In this document: piece by piece, positions 22,250 through 34,961 of the stretch
Layout: the number at the start of each line of letters is the position of its first letter
How positions within the stretch are numbered: the stretch's first letter is position 1
Origin: Dactylonectria macrodidyma
Taxonomy: Eukaryota; Ascomycota; Sordariomycetes; Hypocreales; Nectriaceae
Direction: 5' to 3'
Assembly (NCBI GenBank): GCA_020744425.1
Contig: JAGMUV010000002.1
Coordinates: forward strand, 930,001-994,000
Length of the DNA: 64,000 nt
Notes under the pieces: generated by a model
The model's input: the letters and a program-made list of their open reading frames with translations, nothing else
What the model was told of the DNA's origin: nothing
Database searches by the model: none
Translations under genes and position numbers: made by a program

Positions 22250-25200
22250 CGGAGTCCTTGGAGGACCCGCTTGTTGATGGCGAGCGGGCTCGGAAAATTG
22301 CCTCAAGTTCTATTCGTGCCGCAGCAAGAAGTATGTGTGTGTGTGTGTGTGTGTGGAGAGAGAGTGTGGAGGAGTGTGGAGAGAGAGTGTGGAGGAGTGT
22401 GGAGAGAGATCTCATTCGCTAGGGCTGGAAGCTTGGCACCTCTGACCGATCTGCAGCTTGGAATTCATCACACGTATGCGGCTTCATAAACTTCCAATCG
22501 CGGAGATCCAGATCACAGTTGAAGCTTCTCTCCCGGCGGTATGCCTCATTTCAAGGTTCCTCAATTCGATTGGAGGGTTGGTACTGAGTTGTGCCGCCAA
22601 GGCGTAGACAAAATCAACACTGCAGTGCTCCCGTCCAATCAAGCCTGCGTCTTACATACAGTGCGACGTGCGTTGGTGGACTTCAGTTGACTACATGGTG
22701 CATGCATTATCTACAAACCTCAAATGGCGGAATACTGAAAACTCAGAGATACGGGCCACTTGGAGGGCGGTAGGGTTGAGCCTCTCACATCTACAGGTTG
22801 CCAAGTTCATTACACAGCCCCGATCAAGACACGCAGGGCAGAAACGGTTGCAGAAACAGGGCATTGGGGCACAAGTCATGTTTCGCGTTGCCATGCCGCC
22901 ATACCGACACGCGATGTCGCAAGGACTGCGGCGTGAGCCGGCGCTGACCGATGAGATACGTGGCTGGAGAACTCGTGCGGTAGGACAAGAGGGTTGGGAT
23001 ATATCCTGGTATCTGCAAGATGCAAGCCAGCAAGCGAGTGGAGGCCAACTTGCAACGGCGCGAACTGACCGCTCTTGACACTGAGACATGTTGCGGAGGG
23101 AGTCGTGGAGCTCGGAGAGATCTTCATCGATACCGGCGTGTTGGTGGTCTTCGGGATCAACGGAAACAGGGGATCGTTGCGAAAAGGAGTGCCGAGTTGC
23201 GCATGGATGCCGGAAGATTGCGAGATAGGCTGATGGAATCGTTGACAGCGGGCGCTCAGAGATGGCAAATGTTCCAGGAGCAACCACTGATGAGGTGACT
23301 GTGACATGTTATGGCCGATGGGCTCAGAGATTGGCTTCGGCGCCGCTGGGCCAGACGATGATGTGCTCAAGGTGCTGAGTGAGCAAGCGCTGATGAGCTG
23401 CGTCACCCGAAACCGGTAGAGCGGCTGGGCCTGCTAGGGGGTAGACACAGACGCATTGCGACAGAATCACGGGAGATGATCTGTAATATTCGATGGCGGC
23501 ATGGCCTAGGGAGTTGTGCTGATGACCAGGTTGCGAGTCGCGACCATTGAGCCGCAATCCTGGGGGCCGCAAGGTGTGCCAGGTGAGGCCATGTTTGTAG
23601 GGCGTATCTCGGTGAGGACATATAGCGTTTGGCGGGTGGCGGCAGATCAGCTGGTAGTTATCAAGAGCGACGGCGGCCCAAGCAGATTGGAGCAATCACG
23701 CCATTCGTAAAATGGGATATGCCGAATTCGAGGGCGTGTGCAATAATTTCGTCGATGGGGTCGCAGCTGTTGAGGTGGATGCGGCAAAAGATCGAGCGGG
23801 TTCGAGGCTGATCGAAATGCAATGAGATGCCATGGTTTGTTTGTCTTGTGTGAGAAATGCGAAAATGAGGTATGTAAGCAATCTAAAGTGGAAGAGCAAA
23901 AAGTGGTCAAGGACATGGCCAAGAGAAAGAGAGGGGCGAAAAAGAAAAGAGCCACGACTTAAAAAAAATGCAGACATGCGCGAGGACGAGGAAAAAGAGT
24001 CATGATTGGGTGTTGAAGGGGACAAATGGGAGGGCTGTGTCGGGGTGCTCCCCGTCATGCATTACAGCGCAGCACAGTATGCACCATGGCGTTAGGGCAG
24101 AGCGACAAAGCAGGACGAACGCAACAAATGGTGCATTAGACGACCCTGCGGACCTGTCCATGCCCCAGTTGGCCACATACCGCGAAGCTTCTTGCGAATG
24201 AGCTGGGGGCAGGCTAGACCGTCACTCTATGCGGTATACGACCCTGATGGATGCGGTGTCAGCAACACCTCTAAAGCATCGCGCAAATTGGTGATGATGA
24301 CGAGTTTGCTGCCAAATCTCATTCGCCCGCGCCATCGTAGCAAAGTGGCAAAAATGCCAACCCTAAAGCTCATCTCGTGCTTTGAATGTCGAATGCACGA
24401 AAGCCGGCGAGCCGTCGACCGATTGCCGTGCCGGGCCCCGCTTTATCCGTCAGCCTATTGCCCACCCGCCCGATCGGTGCAAGCAGCCCTTGCGATAACG
24501 CCATCTCGGGGCCAAATTCGAACAATGGTCCTGTGAGCCGTGGGGAATTTGCAGCCGCCTGAGTGCTGCGCCCAGGGGGTAGTCTACGGTACTTCCCAGG
24601 GGGGGCCTGGGCTACTGGGCCACGGGGTGCTCTAGGGCGGTTCGGGTGGTCGCTCAAGGAAGGAGGCAAAGGATGCTAAGAAGCTAACATGGCCAGGCCC
24701 TGGGGAAGCAGAGGTCATGTTAGTGCCGTGTGTCGTCAAAGGGCCCAAGGGCCGTAAGATTTGAATCTAGGAGGTGGCTTGACTTGCGTAATACTGTGCC
24801 ACATACTCTGCAGGAAGGTAATTGCCCATATTACTAGCAGGACTGTTTGTAGTCCAGAGCCTTGTATCAAGACACGGGCGCTGGGTTGCACGACAGAGCC
24901 GTCCGAGGTTGCGTCGCAGCTAGTCGATCGAGGCGCAACACAAGCGACCAAACGAAAGCGCAATTGCTCCCACCGGCCAGGCCAGACTCACACACATTCC
25001 TCTGTAGGAGATGGCATTCGGTGACTCTCTTGTACGTAAAGTCAAAGGCAAAGCCCAGAAAAACCTGCCCCATGCGGGAACAGATCCCGATGGCTGCATC
25101 TCGCCCCTCTATTTCACTCCCCCCCGCCTTGGCCCTATCGCTGTGCATGTTTCCAGGCGGCCAGAAGTCGGGTTCAGTGATCAGTCACTGCAGTGGGACA

Positions 25201-25792
25201 CTGGGCACAGGCAGGCGAGGGCACCACCAAAATTGATCCCCCCAGGCCTTCCCGCCGACGACCCGAAGGCCCGTCTATCGCATCCACCTCCAACATCTTT
25301 CGCTCGCTCACTCTCGCTCACCTACGCAACTCCTTCACACACGCACCTCACAAACGCTAGATATCGGGCATCCCACGCATCGTTGCTCCCGAAACCTCAT
25401 CGCACACAACCCGACCAGACCTAGCCTGTTACAGCGGACAGTGCCCCGTCCGTACTGTGTACTTTAGGCTTAGTGCCGCCCAAAAGCAACCGACCGACCA
25501 TCACACAGAGGGCTGACGGGGTGGCGACCAGGTTGTGACGGGGGTTCTGGCGCAAACTCTTGGGTGGGCCAGCCCAGTGCACTTGCGAGCTCAGCACGCC
25601 ATCGCTGGACGGCGTTGCCTCAGAGGCTCTCATTCTCAGGCCTTCTCTGAGGTCCTCCACAAGAGGCCACAGTCATTGGGGCGTGTGTCGAGTCACCCCC
25701 TTCGGTCCCCTTCCCCAGACTTGGACAGGGAGTTACGATATCTTGCCCTCCCATCGCGCAACTCCTCGCCCAGAAACCTTGGTCGCTGCGCA
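22250..25792. other. Long intergenic region upstream of SCONB
   Basis: No supported gene in 3.5 kb. Overlapping frames of 100-200 codons on the minus strand (22691-23695) have no family features and no convincing starts. A pyrimidine-rich stretch at about 25270-25440 probably marks the SCONB promoter and 5' UTR. The frame of SCONB stays open upstream of its ATG to about 25535 but has no ATG there. Confidence 0.5.
22334..22409. repeat. (TG)11 followed by 23 bp GA-rich minisatellite
   Basis: TG repeats at 22334-22355 run into a 23 bp unit (GTGTGGAGAGAGAGTGTGGAGGA) present in two perfect copies plus a partial third (22351-22409), about 100 bp upstream of the tRNA-Leu transcription start. Confidence 0.9.
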
Positions 25793-28140
25793 ATGGACCA
25801 CCCGATGCTCATCAACGGCCACCAGCCCTCCTCCGACTCCTCCGCTCCCGTTTCTTCCAGTGTCTCGAGTGCTTCGACCACCTCGACTTCTGCTTCTATA
25901 CACCGCCATGCCGCCTCGTCCCTGACCCCGAATTCAACCTCATTATTCTCTTCCACGCCAATTCCCTCCGTTGTTGGCACCGGTGAGCTTGACCCTTCAC
26001 CGTCCGTGAAGCTGTCAGACGCCGGGATCGAGTACCTCCAACACCCACCCCAACCTCAGCCCCAACAGCACCCCTCCAAGGACAACTGCGATAGAACCCG
26101 GTCTGACGAGGAGATCAACCCTCGACTTGTCAAGATGTCTTCAGCACTCGTTGGCAAGACCGTCAGTCCATTCCTCAAAGAACACATCCCCGGCCTTTAC
26201 GCCCCCATCGGCAAGAACAGACAGCTCGGCAGCGTCGTCAACGTACACTCAGCACCGACTGTCCGCAAGCGGGATCCCAACAGCAAGTTCTGCTATCGCC
26301 ATCGTCCTGACTCCAAGTGCCGCCGCGCCGCCGACGAGACCAAGATGGGATTCATCCAGAGTGTGAGTGTTGTCCCTTATCAATGAGTCCGCCAATAGTG
26401 CACCCCCACGCCCTAGCCTTTGTGTGCTGTCTTACTGACATGACCTTTCAGGAACTTAACAGCTTGTCGACAGCCGATCAAGAAGCCATCACACACGTGT
26501 GGTCGATATTCTCGGCCGCCCCCTCCAAGCATCGCGAATTGATGCTTCAAGGGATCATCACTCAGTGTTGCTTTCCCCAGCTCTCGACCGTGTCCCGCGA
26601 GGTCCAAGAGCAGCTCAAGATCGATTTCCTTGCCGCCCTTCCCAACGAACTCTCCTACAAGATCCTTTGCTCTCTCGACACCGTCTCGCTTTGCAAGGCC
26701 GCTCAGGTCAGCCGACGATGGCGAAGCCTAGCGGACGACGATGTTGTGTGGCACCGCATGTGCGAACAACACATTGACCGCAAGTGTACCAAGTGTGGCT
26801 GGGGGCTACCCCTCCTGGAGCGCAAGAAGTTGCTGGCTTGGAACCGTCATCAGCAAGGCCACCAACATCAGCCTACTCACGCTGTGGTCGAGGTTGACGA
26901 CGACGCCCCCGAGTCCGAGTCCGCGCCGGCGCAAAAGCGTCCTTCCCCCGACGAGAACGATCAAAACCGACCGGCGAAACGACAGCGCGCCAATGGAGCT
27001 TCTGGTGCGCGGCAGCAGCTGGACCAGGAGCGTAAATTCCGACCGTGGAAGGATGTGTACAGGGATAGGTTCAAGGTGGGGTACAACTGGAAGACCGGTC
27101 GGTGCTCCATCAAGACGTTTAAGGGTCACGAGAATGGCGTCACTTGCCTGCAATTCGATGACAACATCATGGCAACTGGCTCTTACGACACGACCATTAG
27201 AATCTGGAACATCGAGACGGGCGAGGTTATGCGCACTCTACGCGGGCACACATCGGCCGTGCGATGCCTTCAGTTCGACGACTCCAAGTTGATCAGTGGC
27301 AGCTTCGACAAGACGATCAAGATCTGGAATTGGCAGACTGGAGAGTGCTTGAGCACACTTCAATGTCACACCGAAGGCGTGCTTTCGGTGCATTTTGATG
27401 GATGTACGTTGGCATCTGGGTCGATTGACAAGACGGTCAAGATCTTCAGCTTCGACACGAAGCAGACATTTTGCCTGCGAGGTCACACTGATTGGGTCAA
27501 TCACGTGCGCATCGACTCACCGTCGCGGGTAGTCTTCTCTGCATCTGATGACCTGACGGTCAAGCTCTGGGACCTTGACTCGAAGCAGTGCATTAAGACC
27601 TTCTCGGGCCATGTTGGCCAGGTCCAACAGGTGCTCCTGATGCCCCCGGATTTTGAACCGGATGAGGTGCCAACTGAGACGGACAACAACGATGCGGCCT
27701 CCGTGTCAAGCGGCCGTAGTACGACACCAGTGGCACCGGAGCTGCCCGTTAACGACCGAGCAGCCTACGGGTCAGGCTTCACGTCAGACTCCGAGCGACC
27801 TCTTCCCCCACGATACATGCTTACTGGTGGACTTGACAACACGGTTCGTCTCTGGGACACGGCCACTGGCAAGTGCATCCGCAGCATGTTCGGCCACGTC
27901 GAGGGCATCTGGGGCTTGGTCGGCGATACTCTGCGAGTTGTCACCGGCGCTAACGACTCGATGACCAAAATCTGGGAACCCCGGTCTGGCAAGTGCGAGC
28001 GCAGCTTCACTGGTCATGCTGGTCCCGTTACCTGCGTTGGACTCAGCGATAGTCGCATGGCAAGTGGTAGCGAAGATGGCGAAGTTCGCTTGTACAGCTT
28101 TGAAGGCGAGCGAGTGGAAGAACGAGGGACCCCCTCGTAG
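25793..28140 (+). CDS. sconB: SCONB/Met30-type F-box and WD-40 protein, sulfur metabolite repression
   Basis: Substrate receptor of an SCF ubiquitin ligase. In Neurospora (SCON-2), Aspergillus (SCONB) and yeast (Met30) it restrains the sulfur-assimilation activator when sulfur is plentiful. Two exons (25793-26362, 26452-28140) give 752 aa. The N-terminus is unusually long and Ser/Thr/Pro/Gln-rich (about 115 residues), then come [19 protein letters not shown] and the Met30-type stretch [26 protein letters not shown], the latter just after the intron. The F-box lies at about residues 252-295 ([26 protein letters not shown]). Seven WD repeats fill residues from about 415 to the end ([30 protein letters not shown] and so on), with an acidic, Ser-rich insert between repeats five and six. 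The ATG at 25793 is the first in frame. Confidence 0.94.
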
Positions 28141-31100
28141 CAAAGAGACTGAACACACGTCGTGCAGCTCTGTGCCACCACTTTTGACGACGCGCATTGT
28201 TTATGTTGCTGAAGCATTATCATGATATCCAAGACACCAAGCGGCTTAACACTCTTGCCAAAGCACCTGCTGCCCTATGGGCTAGTATTTTCTTTTTTAC
28301 ACGCTGATCTTCTTGATGATATGGGGCATTGGAGTTTTCTTAGATTTCCGCATTTTGACGGCATTCATGGGGTTAGGACACGGAATGAATTTCCTGGAAG
28401 GTGAAAACTCGGGAAGAGAAAGATCGGATTGGGGATTGGAAAGGGCTTCGGAGAAACGTTCCGAGGTAGGGGGGTACCAAAACTCGGGAGATCAAGGAAC
28501 GAGGATTGGGGGAGTTTGGGGGACGGATAATTGCAATGACTTTTTTTTTTCGACGTGATGGAAGCAAGGGAGAGAGATGACGACGGAAACTGTACCTTAG
28601 CTATTCACTATCATCCACGTCAGCATAGAAGGAGCCGGCCAATGCCAATTGATAATTATGACCAGGGAGCGCAAGTCGAGATGTGAGGTCAAGATATGTG
28701 AGTAGGAGGATACCGAAATGTCAAGACGAAATGACGAGGGAGGGAGGAAACTGGTAGGATTAAGAAGCCTAGGGACTTTAATCCTCGGAATGACAAGGAA
28801 TCATGTCACGGTCTACGTCTCAAAGAGTCCGGGTTCGCTCCGGTCGCGTGATGAGGATGCATTCCCCTGAGATAAGCTGGAGGACGGGTTCCTACGTCCG
28901 TAGTCGCAAGGAAAGGCCAATGTTTATTGATAGGCACAGCTCAGCTGGGAAAGCGTCCCAATAGCTTTCCCTGGTTGGCAGCGGCTCCGCGGTAAGGCAG
29001 GGGAAGCTTTCTGGCAGCTAACTGCATAAGCGTAGCTACGTGTGGGCGGCAGTAGGCGGGACATTTGTATCTCTCGGCGACGGTCGGTTCACTCAGTGGT
29101 GAGGGTTCGGTCGGTGGCAGCGGTCTCCGCCCGGGATATCCGAATCTCCGAGCACGGAGGAGCGAGCGGGAGCGGACCGGGGGGAAGGGCAGAGAGAGGG
29201 CGTTTTTGGGTGGATGAATGGAAAGGTTGGGTGGTCGGGGGTGGATAAATGGAACGGGACGGAGGACGGGAGAGAGGTGGGCCGTGATGTGTGTTTTAAT
29301 GGACTGAGTAGCAATGAGGGCAAGCAATATTGTGTTATCTCGAGTTGGAATCTAATCTGATGGGCTTCGGCACAGCGTACATCTCGACATGACGCCACGG
29401 GCCAGGGAACGGGCGAACCGCAAGATCTCTAGGAATTTAGATCTACTTTCTGTTCCTTTCTCGGAACGCGATCCAGGAAGGTGTCCGCCGGGCGGCCTGT
29501 GCTGTGATTTCCGGGACCTTGGGAATGGCACGATATCTGTCCCGGGAGAGAACGTCGGTAGTTTTCCTTACATGCCGCGTTTATACGTGGGATTTTCGAA
29601 CCGGACTTGTACTGTCGCCGGTGAAGCACCTCCGGGCACGGTTCAACTGAAAAGCATATTTAGAGCAAAAGCACCAGATGAAACTAATTCATCTTCCCGA
29701 TGACGGCGACGGACCGTGACTTGAGAGGTGTAAGATGAGTCGGCGGGCAGAGAGAGGCCAGACCTCGGCAAAGGGTTCAGCATAACGAGGAATCGGACAT
29801 CCGGGGTGGGTCCAATGACCTAGAACCCACGCCGGAATAAAGAATAACACGGCCAGCGGAGAGAAATAGAGGAAGACAAACACACACCGGTGTGCGGTGA
29901 AGAGCAGAGGGCACGAGGACAAGCTCAATGGTGTAATGAAGAGCTACCTACCTATCAAGATGCCGTCCCCTGGCCCTTTCACAACCCGAAAGGCCCCGAG
30001 TCTCGCTGGAGAAATGCAGCAACATCTCCATCTGCAGCGAGCATCTCCTTCTCTCTGTCTCTTGAAGCCGCCAATGAAATTGCGCGACTGGTGGAGGATC
30101 CGACCCTTTGGGGGAGAGCTCAATTGCCCCACCTGCCCTGAAGCTCGAGCCTGCAGGTGGTGGCCTGGCAAGGTACCTCCCGCACCGCTGGTCAGTGGGG
30201 GTGGTACCTGCCTTACCTACCCTCCATGGCAAAAAAATGGTCAGCAAGCTTGGAAAAAAGTTGACGCTCGCTGGCTGGAACTGGGGAGTGGGCCCTCTTT
30301 CTCCTCAAAAATGGCCCCCGCAAAATCACAAGCTCGGCTGTGCGTCGGCAAAAGCCATGTCCTACGTCACTTTGGGGAAAACGGGTTGTGTGTAACTTCC
30401 GGGGGTGGACGTGAGCAACGATGATGGTAAAAGGAACTGAGTATTTGGGGGGCAATCATGATCATATTCAAAGACTCGATTCTGTGGCGCGCCAAGTCAA
30501 CCCTGCAGGCTTGCATAGGAGCCCGGAGTTCGATATGCGCCACGGGATGCAAATTAATCTCAACGCTAATTGACTTGACTCTTCTTTCTAACAGTATTTC
30601 TTTTTTCCTCGGCCGCATGGATGGAACGACACCCGCCCCATACTCGCTGCCCCGGTCCTCCGCCTGCCCGGAGCCAGCTCTCTCGAGTGGGGTTTCCGAA
30701 CGCGCCCACCCCCAAACCCGCATCACAGTTCCGATAATGGGCCCCCAGGTTTTTTATGTATTGCTGTGCTAGGTGAAGAGCCCAAGCGACGATGATTATC
30801 CCAAGTTGCGTTACAGAAGGAACAAAAACAGAGAGATGGAGGGAGGCTGAACGGGGATGGGAAGACGCTCGGAGACGTGATGAGGGAGGGGGCTTGCAGA
30901 GGCACATGCAAGAGGGGGAGGGGGGGGGGGGCGTGAGGGGACTGGTGAGGAGCAAGCAGCACTTCTAACCCTCGCAGCCAAACAAAGGCACGAGATGAAG
31001 CGCCTCATGATGCCATGAGAGCATGGACTCTTTAACGGTAGGGCTAGCAATTGGACGAAAACGAAAGGCAAGATGGGTGACGAAGCAATGGGTGGGCAGG

Positions 31101-32132
31101 TTGCATGTGCCTGCATCCCGAGGTCCCTAGATATCTGATGTAGCTGTGGAACTAACAATACATACTGCCACCATCTCCAAGCTGCTGATGCATCATCGCC
31201 ATCGACTTCGGTGAGAATCCGTCATTGGGCATCCCACGCCGTCGTCGGTCGCCATGCTTTCTCTCCAGACGCCCCCATTCTCCCGCACACGCCCGCATTC
31301 ATTCACTGTTCTCCTTCCCCGGCTCCAACCCAAACCTCCAAATCCAATCCCCGATCCCCCGCCCTGGTGACGAGGATGGGGGGTACGTAACTTTGTTATG
31401 TTAAGCCGCTCCCTCAGGACTATGACTCCCGAAGTGACGGCTCGTGCCTCTCTTTTTTTGCGGGTGGTGGAGGGAGGTAATTGGCACCCCCCCCTCCGCC
31501 GAGGCCACGCCCCCAAAAAAAGATACCGAGCAAGCCCAGACCCGTTTGCCGACCAGCACCAGAAAAAGAGTCAGAGGGTCAAGAAGCAAAGCGGGAGGCG
31601 CCTGTTAGGCCTGCCATAGTCGAAGGAAGTGGAATTTCATATGTCGAACACGGACGGCTACGGCTACGGCCACTCGGCCGGCGGAAGGCCTCGTCTCGGT
31701 TTCCGCTTCCTCATCTCATGCCCCCCCCATCGCATTACATTACTCTTAAAACCTCCAGCTTCCTCGGCCTCCTCCCACTCTCCTCCCCCTCTACTATTCC
31801 TCCATTTTCTCGGTTTCCTTTCCCTCCTCGGCCCCTCTCCCCTCTAAGAGTGTGAACATTATTGCCTGCCATCGTAGCCTGTCCGGTAGTTGGTGCCTCG
31901 TCTTGCCCACACACCCCGTCGGTCGATCTCCGAACCCCTCCGAACCTCGGTCTTACCTGTGTAAATCCTACTACCCGCGGAACTGCGACCAATTCGCCTC
32001 TAAATCGCATCTCTCGGTGTTGTTCCTGTTGCCGGGTAAAGGGAATCTAAAGAATTCAATCGACGGTTAGACATCTGCCGCGCTGAGAAGAGAAATCGCA
32101 TACCACAAAGCTCCTGAAATTGGATTGTCGTC
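28141..32132. other. 4 kb gap between SCONB and the carrier gene
   Basis: I found no gene here with family features. The region is skewed in composition, with purine-rich runs (28400-28560, 28680-28760, 29150-29280) and C-rich or G-rich tracts, and a short ATG-started frame at 31639 that encodes a low-complexity peptide. It probably contains long UTRs and regulatory DNA; a non-coding RNA or a rapidly evolving small gene is possible. Confidence 0.5.
30914..30940 (+). other. G-tract, possible quadruplex-forming sequence
   Basis: Runs of 5, 12 and 4 G occur within 27 bases, separated by A and by CGTGA. A four-tract quadruplex could form by splitting the 12-G run. Function is unknown. Confidence 0.4.
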
Positions 32133-33365
32133 ATGTCTCGAAACGGTGATGGAAAGAGGCAACCGCCTTCTGTGGCCACCAACCTCATGGGTAGGTCCAG
32201 TCAATGCGCACCAATTACCCTCCTGGAGCGTCATATGAAGCATGGCGTTTCCGTTGGGTCTGGTATTTTCTATGCGCCGCGAGCTGACGAGCACCTTTTA
32301 CAGCTGGAGGCGGTGCTGGTATGATGGAGGCTCTCGCCTGCCATCCTTTAGGTACGTCACCCTCACTTTGCGCATATGCGCATGCGCGCGCATACCTTGC
32401 GCAGCCTAAGAGGCGCATCAGCTAACTAAATTTGCTTGTAAAGACACAATCAAGGTTCGCATGCAGCTATCCAGACGCGCGCGACAGCCTGGCGCTCCCT
32501 CGCGCGGCTTCATCAAGACTGGTGTAGAAATCGTCCGTAGGGAGACAGCCCTGGGCCTGTACAAGGGTCTGGGCGCCGTCTTGACCGGCATTGTCCCCAA
32601 GATGGCCATCCGATTCACCTCATTCGAGTGGTACAAGACACTGCTCGCCAACAAGGAGACCGGTCTCGTCTCGGGCAAGGCCACCTTCTTCGCTGGTCTC
32701 GCTGCCGGTGTCACCGAGGCTGTCGCCGTCGTCACTCCCATGGAGGTCATCAAGATTCGTCTCCAGGCCCAGCACCACTCCATGGCCGATCCCCTCGACA
32801 TTCCCAAGTACCGCAACGCCGCCCACGCCCTGTATACCGTCGTCAAGGAGGAGGGTTTCGGTGCCCTCTACCGTGGAGTCAGCTTGACTGCCCTGCGCCA
32901 GGGTTCCAACCAGGCCGTCAACTTCACAGCCTACAGCTACTTCAAGGAGTGGTTGAAGGTGTGGCAGCCCCAGTATGAGAGCACCAATTTGCCTAGCTGG
33001 CAGACCACCTTCATCGGTCTTGTCAGTGGTGCTATGGGCCCCTTAAGCAACGCTCCCATCGACACTATCAAGACCCGCCTCCAGAAGACCCCCGCCGAGC
33101 CCGGAACCAGCGCCTGGACCCGTATCACTCGAATCGCCGCCGACATGTTCAAGTGAGCTTTCTTTTTCAAATCTTACTCACTTGCTCTATGCTAACTGTT
33201 CTCCCCAACAGGCAAGAAGGATTCCACGCATTTTACAAGGGCATCACTCCTCGCATCATGCGTGTCGCCCCCGGTCAGGCCGTCACCTTCACCGTTTACG
33301 AGTTCCTCAGGGACAAGCTAGAAAAGAGCAAGGTGTCTGTCGCTGGAGGCAAGTTTGAGGAGTAG
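32133..33365 (+). CDS. acuL: Mitochondrial succinate-fumarate carrier (AcuL/Sfc1 type)
   Basis: Inner-membrane carrier exchanging cytosolic succinate for mitochondrial fumarate, needed for growth on acetate or other C2 sources through the glyoxylate cycle. Four exons (32133-32190, 32304-32351, 32444-33152, 33212-33365) give 322 aa; the second exon is only 48 bp. Three carrier signatures are present: HPLDTIKVRMQ, TPMEVIKIRLQ and APIDTIKTRLQ, one per repeat, with six expected transmembrane helices. The segments GAGMMEALACHPLD, GLYKGLGAVLTGIVPKMAIR and ALRQGSNQAVNF are close to those of yeast Sfc1/Acr1 and Aspergillus AcuL, which separates it from citrate or oxaloacetate carriers. A long gene-free leader region lies upstream. 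Confidence 0.9.
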
Positions 33366-33859
33366 AGCCTTGCTTGTGGCCCGGGTGTTTTGAGCGGCGA
33401 AAGGCTTCAAAGAAAAGAAGACGGCGTCACTTGTCGTTTGGGTTTCTAATTCGCGTTCAGTTTCGAAAACGGTGAGGGCGGAATCGACCCTGTAGATCCG
33501 AACGTGTACGGGCTCTTCGAGCAGCTGCCTGCGTCGGAAGCGAAGGCGATGGACGACGTCTCATGGCAAGGTGCGTGGAAACAGGTTAGAAAGGGATACC
33601 ATGCATGGGTGGGAGGGCGGCCTGCTTGATCTTTTTGTGCATGCATCGTGGATAAAATACCAGCATTTTGCAACTCGGACAATTGAATTTTATTGCATCG
33701 GACGCTCAAAACCTCCTTCTATTCATCTCGGACTGTGTGTAGTATCCGTGGCTAGATTGCCTTTGCCTTGCTTGTTGTGTCATTTTCTGTAATATGGGGT
33801 GTAGTCTATAGGTGAGCAACGCTAAGGATCTATATCCGTAGCATGGCCTCACCTCCCGT
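33366..33859. other. Convergent intergenic region
   Basis: 3' flanks of the carrier (plus) and twinfilin (minus). No gene is seen. Confidence 0.65.
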
Positions 33860-34961
33860 TTACCGGCCGGGTCGCTTCGGTCGGCTGAACCCCTGCCTGG
33901 CTGTCACCTTGGGGTGCAAATCGTCCAGAACAGTTTGTTCCGTGATCTCACTCGGCTCCTCCACCTCGAAGCGCTTCTCGATCTTTAGTCCAGCCTCCTT
34001 CGCAGCCACCTCCAAGACCGCTCGTTTCATCAGCGGGTACATCATTCTGTACTTGATCGCCTTGGATCCAGGAGTGATGGGGCAGGTGTAGAAGAAGAGC
34101 ACAGGGCTCTCCTCAGAGCCGTTGTGTGTATGCGTGAAGCGGAACAAGGTGAAGCGAGGCTCGGTCGTCGAGATGACTTGCGACAGCTCTCCGATGGTGC
34201 TTGGTGTTGGCGACTCAGGAACAAGTTCAACTGCCTCTGTCTCCGGGTTTATTCTCTAATTCGATGTTAATAATTGATCATGGACGTATTGCGTAATGTG
34301 ACCTACCAGCATGGTCACCACACGTCCACCACCCTGTCCAACCTCTTGCATCGCAGCAATGGCCTGCTCTGACACTGGCATCGAGAGGCTCTTGCTTAGG
34401 TGAATCTCCCTCGTCCCAGTGCCTGATCCAGCCTCTTGTTCAGCCCTTTTCACCTCACCAAGAGCCTGCTCCTCCTCGGTTAGAGGCGCATCAAGCTTGG
34501 TGTGTGCATCGTGTTTCTCGAAGCCTTTGGCGGTCAGCTCGGCAGCTGTTGTCAAGAGGATTGTCTCTCGGAAGTGCTCGGTTCCAAGCTCTCTGACGAG
34601 CGTGAGGCGGGTGGATGCGAACAGCATTTTCTGACGAACAGGCGCCTCATCGGGCACGTAGGTTATTGCCAAGAAGCGAGGGGCCGAGTCGAAGCGGCGG
34701 AGGATGATGTAGAGAGCGACATTGGGCTTGATGTGAGACTGAAGGCTCTCGAGGTTCTCGTTGAAGGACGAAGACGAGGAAGGGAGTGTCGCAACTGGAA
34801 CAAGGGATTCGCGTTCGATCGTAGCGAGGAGTCCAAAGGTGTCATCCGAGGCCAGCAGCGAGTTGAACTGAGCTTGGAGCTCCTGGGAAGCTGTTGTGGA
34901 TTAGTTGTCGCACCACCGAGGACTCCGAGCGAGGATTCATACCTGAAATTCCAGACTGCAT
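33860..34961 (-). CDS. twf1: Twinfilin, actin-monomer-binding protein
   Basis: Cytoskeletal protein with two ADF/cofilin-like domains that binds actin monomers and filament ends. Three exons (34961-34943, 34890-34307, 34255-33860) give 332 aa with exact closure; the first coding exon is 19 bp. The first domain begins MQSGISASQELQAQF, followed by LAITYVPDEAPVRQKMLFASTR and LGTEHFRE. The second contains PRFTLFRFTHTH, SPVLFFYTCPITPGSKAIKYRMMYP, the typical monomer-contact segment, and ends with the basic tail GFSRPKRPGR, which in relatives binds capping protein and lipids. Length and domain order are normal for the family. Confidence 0.92.

Noticed and set aside
22691..23695. Overlapping long minus-strand frames of 120-200 codons
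   Set aside because: They overlap in different frames, show no domain features, no signal peptide and no splice logic that would join them; composition explains their length.
25535..25792. N-terminal extension of SCONB
   Set aside because: The frame is open but contains no ATG before 25793; its start would be GTG.
28941..29327. Minus-strand frame of 128 codons
   Set aside because: It is Pro/Arg/Ser-rich low complexity in a purine-skewed stretch and has no recognisable domain.
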